A DNA stretch of 64,000 bases, from assembly GCF_000478585.1 (NCBI RefSeq), contig NZ_ARWI01000001.1:806001-870000 (forward strand). The letters run 5' to 3'. Numbering within the stretch: position 1 is the stretch's first letter; each line of letters begins with the position of its first letter. A program made the position numbers and the translations under genes. The notes under the pieces were generated by a model, which was not told the origin of the DNA, searched no databases, and saw only the letters and a list, made by a program, of their open reading frames with translations. Of this stretch, positions 1-7,998 are shown one piece after another. This DNA comes from Thiomicrorhabdus sp. Kp2. Its GTDB lineage: Bacteria > Pseudomonadota > Gammaproteobacteria > Thiomicrospirales > Thiomicrospiraceae.

Positions 1-32
1 ACTCAATAAATTTTTAAAAGTGAAATAAGAAT

Positions 33-1013
33 ATGACACAACGCTTAATCATTACCTCAGGTGAACCTGCAGGCATTGGCCCTGATTTAGTTTTACAACT
101 TGCCCAAAAAGATTGGCCCATTGAATTAGTTGTTATTGCCGATAAAGCACTTTTACAACACCGAGCTGAATTGCTAGGCTTAAATGTTGAATTTATGGAT
201 TATGATATTTCTAAACCCGCTCAACCGAGTAAAGCGCATACTATGCTGGTGGAAGAAATTAAAACCCAAGAGCCAGTCATTGATGGTCAGCTTAATCCTG
301 CGAATGCCAATTACGTTATTAAAATGTTAAAACGTGCCATTCAAGGCTGCATGAAGCATGAATTTGCTGGCATGGTTACAGGCCCTGTTCACAAAGGGGT
401 GATAAATGAAGCTGGCCTGCCTTTTACTGGCCACACCGAACTTTTAGCGGAAGACAGCCATACCGATCAAGTCGTAATGATGTTAGCGACACCAGGCCTA
501 AGAGTAGCACTTGCTACCACTCACCTACCTTTGGCGGCTGTCTCTAAAGCGATTACTCAACCTCTATTGACCGATGTACTGAATATCACTCATAACGCTT
601 TAAAAACGCAGTTTGGCATTGATAACCCACAGATTTTAGTAACGGGCTTAAACCCTCACGCAGGTGAAGGTGGTCATATGGGACGTGAAGAAATTGACGT
701 GATTGAACCTGTTTTAGAAAAGCTTGGCACACAAATGCATTTAAGTGGCCCACTGCCAGCCGACACCTTATTTACACCAAAATACTTAGAACAAGCTGAT
801 GCAGTCTTAGCCATGTACCATGACCAAGGGTTACCTGTTTTAAAACATATGGGCTTTGGTAATGCGGTTAATATCACTTTAGGCCTGCCATTTATCCGCA
901 CATCAGTCGATCATGGTACGGCATTAGATTTGGCGGGTACAGGCAAGGCCGATGTAAGAAGTTTTGAGTACGCTATTGAAGTCGCATTGCAGATGGCGCA
1001 AACCCAAGGTTAA
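33..1013 (+). CDS. pdxA: 4-hydroxythreonine-4-phosphate dehydrogenase PdxA
   Basis: PdxA oxidises 4-phosphohydroxy-L-threonine with NAD in the DXP-dependent branch of pyridoxal 5'-phosphate synthesis; it is a cytosolic dimer. The 326-residue product is full length and begins with the family's [11 protein letters not shown] segment. The three histidines expected to bind the divalent metal are visible: H164 in TTHLPL, H209 in NPHAGEGG and H263 in [10 protein letters not shown]. The gene is followed by rsmA and apaH on the same strand, the usual gammaproteobacterial order in which surA lies upstream, so the first 32 bases are probably the surA-pdxA spacer. Spacing to rsmA is 49 bp, so cotranscription is likely. 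Identification is firm. Confidence 0.97.
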   Translation: MTQRLIITSGEPAGIGPDLVLQLAQKDWPIELVVIADKALLQHRAELLGLNVEFMDYDISKPAQPSKAHTMLVEEIKTQEPVIDGQLNPANANYVIKMLKRAIQGCMKHEFAGMVTGPVHKGVINEAGLPFTGHTELLAEDSHTDQVVMMLATPGLRVALATTHLPLAAVSKAITQPLLTDVLNITHNALKTQFGIDNPQILVTGLNPHAGEGGHMGREEIDVIEPVLEKLGTQMHLSGPLPADTLFTPKYLEQADAVLAMYHDQGLPVLKHMGFGNAVNITLGLPFIRTSVDHGTALDLAGTGKADVRSFEYAIEVALQMAQTQG

Positions 1014-1062
1014 TAAACAACCCTTGGAAGAAATCAACACCCAAATTAAAGAGTAAAACAAC

Positions 1063-1896
1063 ATGGCACAACAGCGTTCAGGACGTTCCTCAGGACACAA
1101 ACACAAAAAACAATTTGGGCAAAACTTCCTTAATAATGGTCGAGTGATTGACCAAATCGTGGCTTCTATTCGCCCCAAACCTGATAACCATATGGTTGAG
1201 ATTGGACCAGGTGAAGCGGCTTTAACTACCCCTCTGATTGATGTGGTTAAGCGAATGGATATTATTGAAATTGATAATGATCTGATTGCGCCACTTAAAA
1301 TCCGTTTCGCCTCAAAGCCCGCATTTAATTTACATCACACAGATGCTTTAGCCTTTGATTACAGCACCCTATTAGAATTTGAGCCTGAACAACCCTTACG
1401 TATTGTGGGTAACCTACCCTACAATATCTCAAGCCCGTTAATGTTTCACCTTTTAAAATATAGCGACCATATTCAAGACATGCACTTTATGTTGCAAAAA
1501 GAAGTCGTTGATCGTATTACGGCCAACCCTGGTATTAAAGCCTATGGACGTTTAAGTGTGATGATTCAATACGCTTGTGAAACTGAATACCTCTTTACGG
1601 TTGGCCCTGAAAACTTTACACCTCCACCTAAAGTAGACTCTGCCATTGTGCGTTTACTGCCCTACAAACAAAAACCTTTTGTTGCAGACGATGAAACCGC
1701 TTTTGCTGAACTGGTTAAACAAGCGTTTAGTCAAAAACGTAAAACTTTACGTAATACTTTAAAAGGCATGCTCGATGGCGAACAAATTGAATCTTGCGGT
1801 ATTAACCCAACCGCTCGTGCTGAAACAGTCAGCGTTGAAAAGTTTGTTGAATTAGCCAACCTTTATCAGCAAATTAAATTACAATCGGCACAATAA
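1063..1896 (+). CDS. rsmA: 16S rRNA dimethyladenosine transferase RsmA (KsgA)
   Basis: RsmA dimethylates two adjacent adenines in helix 45 of 16S rRNA during late 30S assembly, using S-adenosylmethionine. The 277-residue protein has the N-terminal KKQFGQNFL segment, the SAM-binding VEIGPGEAALT motif near residue 45 and the catalytic NLPYNIS motif near residue 120. A basic tail resembling other KsgA proteins follows (SQKRKTLRNTLKGML). It sits between pdxA and apaH, a conserved cluster. The ATG at 1063 is preceded by a weak purine-rich stretch. Nothing is unusual in length or motifs. Confidence 0.97.
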   Translation: MAQQRSGRSSGHKHKKQFGQNFLNNGRVIDQIVASIRPKPDNHMVEIGPGEAALTTPLIDVVKRMDIIEIDNDLIAPLKIRFASKPAFNLHHTDALAFDYSTLLEFEPEQPLRIVGNLPYNISSPLMFHLLKYSDHIQDMHFMLQKEVVDRITANPGIKAYGRLSVMIQYACETEYLFTVGPENFTPPPKVDSAIVRLLPYKQKPFVADDETAFAELVKQAFSQKRKTLRNTLKGMLDGEQIESCGINPTARAETVSVEKFVELANLYQQIKLQSAQ

Positions 1897-1936
1897 TTTT
1901 GCTCATAAATTTAACTACTTACCCTAAAACCATATT

Positions 1937-2800
1937 ATGACTACATATGTTATTGGCGACTTGCAAGGCTGTTATGACGAATTGCAAAGCCTATTAAAGC
2001 ACATAGACTACAACTCAAAAAAAGACCATCTTTGGTTTGTGGGCGACATTGTTAATCGTGGGCCAAAATCTTTAGAGTGTTTACGTTTTGTCAAAAAACT
2101 ATGTGAGAAAGGCCAAGCCGATATGGTTCTTGGCAATCATGATTTTCATCTACTCGCGGCTTATGCGGGTTTAGAAAAATTCACATCCAAGTCTGATACA
2201 TTAACCCCAATTTTAACCGCTGATGATGTGGATGAATTAATGGATTGGCTACGCAACCAACCGTTAATGGTGACACATCCAGTGTTCCATGCGGTGATGG
2301 TTCATGCTGGCATTCCGCCACAATGGTCAATTAAAGAAGCCCAAACCTATGCCAAAGAGGTTCATAAACAGTTAAAACGCCCTGATTGGCAAGAGTATAT
2401 TGTGACGCACCTATTTGGCTCTGAGCCTAATCAATGGCATGATAACTTAACGGGTTATGAACGTTTGCGCTACATTGTGAATGCTTTCGCTCGTATGCGC
2501 TATTGCGACAGCAATGGTAAATTAGAGTTTAAACTTAAATCCAGCCCTAAATCAGAGGCTGATGAAAATGACTCAGAATATCAACCTTGGTTTGTTTTTC
2601 CTAATCGTCGCAATAAGGATTATGAAATTTTTTTTGGTCATTGGTCCACGCTTGGTGCAATAGATGCTTACCATATACATGCAACCGATACAGGCTGTCT
2701 TTGGGGTGGGCAAATGACCGCTTATGCTCTAGAAACTAAACAACGCTTTACCGTAAATTGCCAACAGCAATGTAAACCTAAATTGAAAAAGAAAAAGTAA
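1937..2800 (+). CDS. apaH: Symmetrical bis(5'-nucleosyl)-tetraphosphatase ApaH
   Basis: ApaH hydrolyses Ap4A to two ADP and also removes Np4 caps from RNA 5' ends. The calcineurin-like phosphoesterase signature is complete at the N terminus: GDLQGCYDEL (residues 7-16), GDIVNRGP (about 37-44) and LGNHDFHLL (about 66-74), which supply the bimetal ligands. The length of 287 residues is close to the E. coli enzyme, and the C terminus is strongly basic (KLKKKKK). The gene lies 40 bp after rsmA and 15 bp before the next small gene, so all four are probably one transcription unit. Confidence 0.96.
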   Translation: MTTYVIGDLQGCYDELQSLLKHIDYNSKKDHLWFVGDIVNRGPKSLECLRFVKKLCEKGQADMVLGNHDFHLLAAYAGLEKFTSKSDTLTPILTADDVDELMDWLRNQPLMVTHPVFHAVMVHAGIPPQWSIKEAQTYAKEVHKQLKRPDWQEYIVTHLFGSEPNQWHDNLTGYERLRYIVNAFARMRYCDSNGKLEFKLKSSPKSEADENDSEYQPWFVFPNRRNKDYEIFFGHWSTLGAIDAYHIHATDTGCLWGGQMTAYALETKQRFTVNCQQQCKPKLKKKK

Positions 2801-2815
2801 TTTTAGCCAAGCACT

Positions 2816-3397
2816 ATGCAAACAACTGAACAAGAAGATTCGCAATATTATGAAACCATCCCTTCGCCAGAAGAGATGTTACAGCGCCTAAATTCCGTCG
2901 ATGTGCAACAGTTTAATATTGATACCATTACCACCGAACTTAAAGGCAATAAAGTATGGGTATCCATTTTAACCATCCCCGTGAGTGCCATTATTTTGGT
3001 TCTAGTGACGCTATTAGGCAGCTTTTTATTTGACCAACCCATCGTGAGCTTCTTAGTGGCTGCTGGTTTACTTTTTTGGGTCAGTCAAATGTTTGAAGGC
3101 CAAGAACGCCATTACAAAATAGCCGCACGCCATGAAGTGATGCAGAGAATCAAACAGGTAGAGGGTGACTTTGGACTACTACCGCATTTTAAAAACTTCT
3201 TGCCTAATAAATATCGACACCTGTGGCAATCACTTAAAAAAGGTAATTACCAATATATTGAACAGTATGTTCAAGCGATTTTACTATTACAAAACAAACT
3301 CCATCCTGAACAGTTCACCCGTATTTGGTATCTCACTTACCCAGAAATTGATCCAGAACGCTCCAATGAAAATTCTGAATACGAAATAGATCTATAA
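2816..3397 (+). CDS. Small membrane protein of unknown function
   Basis: I do not recognise this 193-residue protein. Two hydrophobic segments that could span the membrane are visible at roughly residues 47-70 (ILTIPVSAIILVLVTLLGSF) and 75-91 (PIVSFLVAAGLLFWVS). They are followed by a charged, presumably cytosolic C-terminal half (about 100 residues) rich in basic, aromatic and hydrophobic positions, with no catalytic motif I can name. It begins 15 bp after apaH and so is probably cotranscribed with pdxA-rsmA-apaH. It faces the convergent bolA gene, with an exact copy of the 12-bp palindrome between them. Confidence 0.75.
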   Translation: MQTTEQEDSQYYETIPSPEEMLQRLNSVDVQQFNIDTITTELKGNKVWVSILTIPVSAIILVLVTLLGSFLFDQPIVSFLVAAGLLFWVSQMFEGQERHYKIAARHEVMQRIKQVEGDFGLLPHFKNFLPNKYRHLWQSLKKGNYQYIEQYVQAILLLQNKLHPEQFTRIWYLTYPEIDPERSNENSEYEIDL

Positions 3398-3412
3398 GAG
3401 GCTATAAAAACA

Positions 3413-3424
3413 ACCAGGCCTGGT
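3413..3424. repeat. 12-bp palindrome ACCAGGCCTGGT, copy 1
   Basis: Exact copy between the convergent membrane-protein and bolA genes. No extended arms. Confidence 0.97.
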
Positions 3425-3439
3425 CAAAACCTATTTAAA

Positions 3440-3739
3440 TTAATGGCCGCCTGTACACTTGGGTGACGCTGGAATACTTTGTTCTACTGCTAGCCATTCT
3501 GTTGGTGTATAGGTATGCAACGCTAAAGCATGAAACTGCGGCATTAGCTCAGCCAATACTTTATAAATGGCCTGCTGTCTTTTCACCTTACTTAAGCCAT
3601 CAAATGACTTTGAGACCACGGTTAATTTAAAATGCGATTCAGGTGCTGGGCCAGAGTGCATATGGCTTTCATTCAGCAATTCCATAAACTGCACATCAAA
3701 TGCATCATTTATTGCTTGTTCTATTTGTGGTTGAATCAT
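3440..3739 (-). CDS. BolA family protein
   Basis: This 99-residue protein has the BolA/YrbA fold pattern: an N-terminal helix, the SHFKLTVVSKSFDGLSKVKR segment and a C-terminal FHALALHTYTPTEW strand-helix. The central SHMHSG stretch supplies histidines of the type that coordinate a shared [2Fe-2S] cluster with monothiol glutaredoxins; this role is known for the family and not shown here. It carries a Cys-x-Gly-Gly-His tail (CTGGH). It is monocistronic and convergent with the membrane protein upstream in the window. A second, shorter BolA paralogue (IbaG type) is at 55188-55406, so this one is the BolA-type member. Confidence 0.9.
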   Translation of the reverse strand: MIQPQIEQAINDAFDVQFMELLNESHMHSGPAPESHFKLTVVSKSFDGLSKVKRQQAIYKVLAELMPQFHALALHTYTPTEWLAVEQSIPASPKCTGGH

Positions 3740-3938
3740 TATTCTATCCCTAACTCATTCTTGATTAACTTGTGATTTATGCCCAATTAGCTAATTTATC
3801 TACATCGTAATAAAACTAATTAATAACTACAACAGTGAATTTTATTACAAGTTAAAGCATTCATGCAAAAATTACACATACAATAATTTATATAAATTGA
3901 ACGGTTAAGTTCAACTTTAACATTACCAGGAGAAATCA

Positions 3939-4463
3939 ATGCGTATATTCATCACCCCCCTTTTAAGTTTAAGCCTTCTTTTTTCTAGCTACGCTCATTC
4001 AGCCAGCGGTGATACCGTTAAAACCGCTAATGCAGACTTTAAATTAAAACCTGTACCAGAACTACAAGATCCACCAAGTGACCGTTTTCCAGGTGATCCT
4101 GCTGAGCACAAAGCGGTTTATATGTTCAACAAATCCGATGCCGCCTACCAAACAGGCATTTTAAATTCCATTCAAGCGATGATTAAGCGCTATGGCGGTA
4201 ATGTGGACATTGCCGTAGTGGCCATTGGACCAGGCCTGCACGTTTTAGCCAAAAAACCGCAACGCGAAGTAGAAGCTTTAACCTATGAACGAGTTGCAAG
4301 TTTTGCCAAAGATTACAACGTTCGCTGGATCGCTTGTGGTAACACCATGAACACCATTCATTGGACAGACGCCGATATGCGCCCTTTTGCTGAATACGCT
4401 GAAGTGGGTGCGGCTGCATTGATGGAGCTGCAAGAAGAAGGCTATAAACCATTAGTGTGGTAA
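3939..4463 (+). CDS. Exported DsrE/DsrF-like protein
   Basis: The 174-residue product starts with a clear Sec signal peptide (MRIFITPLLSLSLLFSSYAHSA), so the mature protein should be periplasmic. The remainder matches the DsrE/DsrF-like alpha/beta fold, with the nucleotide-like strand KAVYMFNKSD, the VAIGPGLHVL loop and one conserved cysteine, C133, in the IACGNTMN segment. DsrE-family proteins carry persulfide sulfur in sulfur oxidisers, but exported single-cysteine members are poorly characterised and the substrate here is unknown. A good ribosome binding site (CCAGGAG) precedes the ATG. The next gene, a VIT-type transporter, starts 40 bp downstream on the same strand. Confidence 0.85.
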   Translation: MRIFITPLLSLSLLFSSYAHSASGDTVKTANADFKLKPVPELQDPPSDRFPGDPAEHKAVYMFNKSDAAYQTGILNSIQAMIKRYGGNVDIAVVAIGPGLHVLAKKPQREVEALTYERVASFAKDYNVRWIACGNTMNTIHWTDADMRPFAEYAEVGAAALMELQEEGYKPLVW

Positions 4464-4503
4464 ACGCGATTAACAGACAACTCTTAACTAAGAGGCAAAA
4501 GTT

Positions 4504-5223
4504 ATGCAGTTTGAGACCAAAGAAGACTTAGATGAACATTTAGTCACGATGCATTACAGCCATAGAATGGGCTGGCTTCGCGCAGCGGTTTTAGGGGCGA
4601 ATGATGGCATTATCTCCGTGGTCAGTTTAATCGTAGGTGTCATTGCCGCTGGCGCTGAACGTGATTACATTTTACTGGTTGCAATTGCGGCTTTAGCCGC
4701 TGGGGCTATGGCTATGGCGGCGGGTGAATATGTATCGGTTAGTTCACAGTCAGACACTGAGCAAGCCGACTTAGAGATTGAAAAGAAAGCCCTTGAAGAG
4801 GATTGGGAAACCGAAAAACATGAACTCGCACTCATCTACATGGAGCGTGGGGTTACTGAACAGACCGCCCATCAAGTAGCGCATGAACTTATGGAACATG
4901 ACGCTTTGGATGCCCATCTCAGAGATGAGCTGGGGTTATCTGAAATTCATAGCGCCAATCCAATACAAGCGGCATTTGCTTCAGCCGTCTCCTTTATTAC
5001 TGGTGGTGTTATTCCAGTGATTTTAGTGGCTGTTCTACCACTAGAAAACATGGGGATTGTCATCACAGTTTCCTCACTCATATTGTTAGGTACTTTAGGA
5101 GCACTCTCTGCATGGGTAGGTGGCGCTAGCAAACTAAAAGGAGCTATGCGAGTGGTAATTTGGGGAAGTATCGCAATGGCGATTACCACCTGGGTGGGCA
5201 TGATTTTTGGCGTTGCTGGTTAA
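4504..5223 (+). CDS. VIT/CCC1-family divalent metal transporter
   Basis: The 239-residue protein is a VIT1/CCC1 homologue, a family that moves Fe(II) or Mn(II) out of the cytosol. It shows the N-terminal LGANDGIISVVSL segment, then AMAAGEYVSVSSQSDTE on helix 2, which holds the family's metal-relay residues. An acidic helical cytosolic metal-binding domain follows (about residues 85-150, rich in Glu and His, e.g. HELMEHDALDAHLRDELG), and then three more membrane segments. In bacteria the family is usually annotated as VIT or Nramp-independent iron/manganese exporter. It follows the exported DsrE-like gene by 40 bp, and a strong bidirectional terminator lies downstream. Confidence 0.92.
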   Translation: MQFETKEDLDEHLVTMHYSHRMGWLRAAVLGANDGIISVVSLIVGVIAAGAERDYILLVAIAALAAGAMAMAAGEYVSVSSQSDTEQADLEIEKKALEEDWETEKHELALIYMERGVTEQTAHQVAHELMEHDALDAHLRDELGLSEIHSANPIQAAFASAVSFITGGVIPVILVAVLPLENMGIVITVSSLILLGTLGALSAWVGGASKLKGAMRVVIWGSIAMAITTWVGMIFGVAG

Positions 5224-5239
5224 AAATCAAACGAACATT

Positions 5240-5251
5240 ACCAGGCCTGGT
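5240..5251. repeat. 12-bp palindrome, copy 2
   Basis: Exact copy between the convergent VIT and channel genes, 20 bp before their bidirectional terminator. The palindrome extends to 18 bp (ATTACC ... GGTAAT). Confidence 0.97.
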
Positions 5252-5271
5252 AATTCATTAACTTACAAAAT

Positions 5272-5309
5272 AAAAAAGGGCTTTAAACATCGGTTTAAAG
5301 CCCTTTTTT
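5272..5309. terminator. Bidirectional terminator between the VIT and channel genes
   Basis: An 11-bp stem GGGCTTTAAAC / GTTTAAAGCCC with loop ATCG is flanked by six A on the left and six T on the right, so it can stop transcription from both convergent genes. Confidence 0.92.
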
Positions 5310-5362
5310 GTTTCAATCTAAAATAAGTTACACCTGAAAAAAACCTATTTTTCTCATTAACT

Positions 5363-6217
5363 CTATTTATTCACTTGTTGTTGAGCTAAGAGTGTATCTA
5401 ACTTTTGATGCAATAAGGCTATCTCAGCTTCCATCTTTTGCTCATGATTTTGAATGGCGGTTAACTCATCCGCAACACTTTCAGCGCCCACTTCTTTAGC
5501 CGCTTCAGCTTCCATTTTTTTATGCTCTTCATCCAAAACTTCTACCACTATCCCAATCATCATATTTAAAAAGACAAACGCAGAGAAGAAGATAAAAGTA
5601 ATAAAGTAAATCCAACTTAAACTGTATAAAGTCATCGCTTCATACATCACATCTGTCCAGTCTTCAAACGTGGCTACACGGAACAGTGTTAATAATGAAA
5701 TCCCTAAATCGCCCCACAAGACTGGGTTTAATTGTGCAAACAGCATATTGCCGATAACCGCATACAGGTAAAAGATGATAAACATCAATAGTGCGACATA
5801 CCCCATTCTAGGAAGTGCTGAAATAAGAGCGCTCACCAACACTCTCAATTCTGGGATAAATGAAATTAAACGCATGACACGGAATAAACGTAACATTCTG
5901 GCAATTAAGGCATACTCAGAGTCATCGAGAGGTATTAAGCTGACCACCACAATCACAAAGTCAAAGATGTTCCAACCCTTCTTGAAAAAATCTCTAAAAC
6001 GATCCTCGGCCGCCATACGGATGGTGATCTCAATCACAAAGAACAGCGTAACCGCATAATCTAAACTAATCAAAATCGTTTCAGCCAGGCCTGGTAACTC
6101 GTAGGTACGAATACCAATCATTAAGGATGAAAAAATAATGACCGAGATAACAAACAGTTCAAACACTTTGTTATCGCGAATATGTTGAAAACGATTTTGA
6201 AAATCTAACCACGTCAT
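5363..6217 (-). CDS. Voltage-gated cation channel (BacNav/NaChBac superfamily)
   Basis: This is a single-repeat six-helix ion channel subunit of 284 residues that should assemble as a tetramer in the inner membrane. S4 has arginines every third position (R107, R110, R113, R116 in ARMLRLFRVMRLI). The pore loop ends in a selectivity filter TFEDWTD at residues 183-189. A long charged C-terminal helix (about residues 235-280) fits the family's coiled-coil tetramerisation bundle. I place the start at the ATG at 6217, preceded by AGTAGG, rather than 14 codons upstream. The two aspartates in the filter are unlike the TLESWSM filter of sodium-selective relatives and suggest calcium permeability. Confidence 0.9.
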   Translation of the reverse strand: MTWLDFQNRFQHIRDNKVFELFVISVIIFSSLMIGIRTYELPGLAETILISLDYAVTLFFVIEITIRMAAEDRFRDFFKKGWNIFDFVIVVVSLIPLDDSEYALIARMLRLFRVMRLISFIPELRVLVSALISALPRMGYVALLMFIIFYLYAVIGNMLFAQLNPVLWGDLGISLLTLFRVATFEDWTDVMYEAMTLYSLSWIYFITFIFFSAFVFLNMMIGIVVEVLDEEHKKMEAEAAKEVGAESVADELTAIQNHEQKMEAEIALLHQKLDTLLAQQQVNK

Positions 6218-6295
6218 TGTTATGCCTACTTTTGTATTTAATCTTATTATGAAAAACACTTGTTGACAGTTTGCTTATAGCTTATGGCTAATATT

Positions 6296-6307
6296 ACCAG
6301 GCCTGGT
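6296..6307. repeat. 12-bp palindrome, copy 3
   Basis: Exact copy in the divergent spacer between the channel and ferredoxin genes. No extended arms. Confidence 0.97.
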
Positions 6308-6399
6308 CAAACTGAAATTTTGGCTATTTTACTGTATTGATTCACGCATTTAATTGTTAAAATAAATTTTTTTATCACACAGTAGGAAAGTACAGAGTC

Positions 6400-6651
6400 A
6401 TGGCAAAAATTACGGTAGTAGGACAAGGTGAATGTGAATTTGATGGGCAGTTCTCAATGCTAGAAGCATTAGACGAAAATGGGTTTGATATGCCTTATAG
6501 CTGTCGTGGTGGAAATTGTGGTGCTTGCTCAGTACGATTGATCTCTGGTGAAGTTGAAGAGATTCAAGACCCCGCTTATGAAGCCCGAAAGAGTGAAATT
6601 TTAACCTGCAGTGTCATTCCAGTTTCTGATGTTGAAATTGAGTTAATTTAA
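6400..6651 (+). CDS. Plant-type [2Fe-2S] ferredoxin
   Basis: The 83-residue protein is a soluble electron carrier of the plant/adrenodoxin-type beta-grasp ferredoxin fold. The cluster ligands are plain: C35, C40 and C43 in SCRGGNCGAC, and C70 in ILTCSV, the CX4CX2C...C pattern. It is a free-standing domain with no fused reductase. It is divergent from the channel gene and convergent with pstS, with a 12-bp palindrome on each side and a bidirectional terminator downstream. The redox partner cannot be read from the context. An AGTAGGAAAG ribosome binding site precedes the ATG. Confidence 0.93.
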   Translation: MAKITVVGQGECEFDGQFSMLEALDENGFDMPYSCRGGNCGACSVRLISGEVEEIQDPAYEARKSEILTCSVIPVSDVEIELI

Positions 6652-6679
6652 ATAGAGCGCGACTGCTCTTTTAGAAACG

Positions 6680-6691
6680 ACCAGGCCTGGT
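6680..6691. repeat. 12-bp palindrome, copy 4 (24-bp arms)
   Basis: Exact copy in the convergent ferredoxin/pstS spacer. The perfect palindrome runs 6674-6697 with outer arms GAAACG / CGTTTC. The bidirectional terminator follows. Confidence 0.97.
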
Positions 6692-6715
6692 CGTTTCATA
6701 AGTTGCCACAAACAA

Positions 6716-6756
6716 AAAAGCCCGCCAGTGAAGATTCACTTCACTGGCGGGCTTTT
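6716..6756. terminator. Bidirectional terminator between ferredoxin and pstS
   Basis: A 14-bp GC-rich stem, GCCCGCCAGTGAAG with its complement around a 5-base loop, is flanked by A and T runs. It serves the two convergent genes. Confidence 0.92.
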
Positions 6757-6787
6757 AGTCTTAGCGAACTAAGTAATTAAGCTTTAA

Positions 6788-7744
6788 TTACTTTAGTTTA
6801 GCCAGTTCTTTAGCAGCAAAATCCGCTGGTACAGGGATGTAACCATCTTTAGTAACCGCTTCTTGACCTTGCTTAGAAAGTACAAGCTTCATGAACTCAC
6901 TAATTACAGGCTCTGCTGGCTTGTTAGGCGCTTTGTTTACATATACATAAAGTACACGTGAAAGAGGGTAAGTACCATTTAATGCGTTAGCATTAGTCGG
7001 CTCAACTTGCTTACCACCCGCTTTTTTAGCAATCGCTAAAGCTTTAACACCAGCCGTTTTATAACCGATACCAGAATAACCAATCGCGTTTAAAGAAGTT
7101 GAAACTGACTGTACAACTGAAGCTGAACCAGGCTGCTCATTTACAGATGACTTGTAATCACCTTTACAAAGCGCTTTTTTCTTGTAGTAACCGTAAGTAC
7201 CAGAAACTGAGTTACGACCATAAATCTGAATAGACTTATCCGCTAAAGCACCTGTTGCACCAGCTTGCCCCCAAGTAGTAATATCGTCTTTAGCACCACA
7301 CTTACGGGTAGAAGAGAAGATCGCATCCACTTGTGGAATAGATAGACCGTCAATTGGGTTATCTTTGTTTACATATACTGCTAGAGCATCAATCGCTACA
7401 CCGATTTTTGTTGGCTTATAACCATGCTTAGATTCAAACATTGCAATTTCTTTATCTTTCATTGCGCGGCTCATAGGCCCAACATTTGAAGTCCCTTCCG
7501 TTAGAGCTGGAGGAGCAGTAGAAGAACCTGCCGCCTGAATTTGGATATTTACATTAGGGTAAGCACGCTTAAACTCTTCAGCCCAAAGTGTCATTAGGTT
7601 AGCTAATGTATCCGAACCTACAGAAGATAAGTTTCCAGAAACACCAGAAACTTTTTCATAATTCGGTAATTCAGATGCATAGGCAGTAGATGTTGCAACA
7701 GAAGCTGCAAGACCCATTGCTAATAAGATGTTTGCTTTTTTCAT
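6788..7744 (-). CDS. pstS: Phosphate ABC transporter substrate-binding protein PstS
   Basis: PstS captures phosphate in the periplasm for the PstCAB importer. The 318-residue protein (start at the ATG at 7744, preceded by GGAG) has a signal peptide ending at AYA/ASA around residue 24. It also has family phosphate-contact segments, including [25 protein letters not shown] and [12 protein letters not shown]. It is transcribed away from pit across a 254-bp spacer with three TGTCA repeats that look like a Pho box, so induction by PhoB is expected. pstS is separated from pstCAB by pit, phoR, phoB and phoU, an arrangement seen in several gammaproteobacteria. Confidence 0.96.
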   Translation of the reverse strand: MKKANILLAMGLAASVATSTAYASELPNYEKVSGVSGNLSSVGSDTLANLMTLWAEEFKRAYPNVNIQIQAAGSSTAPPALTEGTSNVGPMSRAMKDKEIAMFESKHGYKPTKIGVAIDALAVYVNKDNPIDGLSIPQVDAIFSSTRKCGAKDDITTWGQAGATGALADKSIQIYGRNSVSGTYGYYKKKALCKGDYKSSVNEQPGSASVVQSVSTSLNAIGYSGIGYKTAGVKALAIAKKAGGKQVEPTNANALNGTYPLSRVLYVYVNKAPNKPAEPVISEFMKLVLSKQGQEAVTKDGYIPVPADFAAKELAKLK

Positions 7745-7823
7745 GGTTAAAACTCCAAAAATTAAATTTAATGAATTTGCTTGAATACGTTGCAAAGTAT
7801 AAGAAGCCTTCATAAAACAAAAT

Positions 7824-7850
7824 TGACACTAATATGACACTTTCGTGACA
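7824..7850 (-). promoter_or_regulatory. Pho box array upstream of pstS
   Basis: On the minus strand three copies of TGTCA lie exactly 11 bp apart (plus-strand TGACA at 7824, 7835 and 7846). This is the direct-repeat geometry of PhoB binding sites. It lies 80-106 bp upstream of the pstS start, with AT-rich -10 candidates between them. Binding by the PhoB encoded in this window is inferred. Confidence 0.85.
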
Positions 7851-7998
7851 GTAAACATGGGTACAATTACTAAATAAAGCGAAACAATAATTGCTTATGC
7901 TTAATCATGATTAACATTTCTGTAATAAAATCTGATTTGCTTGCTTATTTTTAATACAATGCGCAGACATCCCAATCCGTCAAAATAGAGTTAACGCT

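Noticed and set aside
6674-6697. The 24-bp palindrome as an ordinary terminator
   Set aside because: It has no loop and no T tract, and a proper terminator lies directly downstream at 6716-6756.
7918-7940. CTGTAATAAAATCTGATT upstream of pit as a Pho box
   Set aside because: The half-repeats are 12 bp apart and both lack the TGTCA core.
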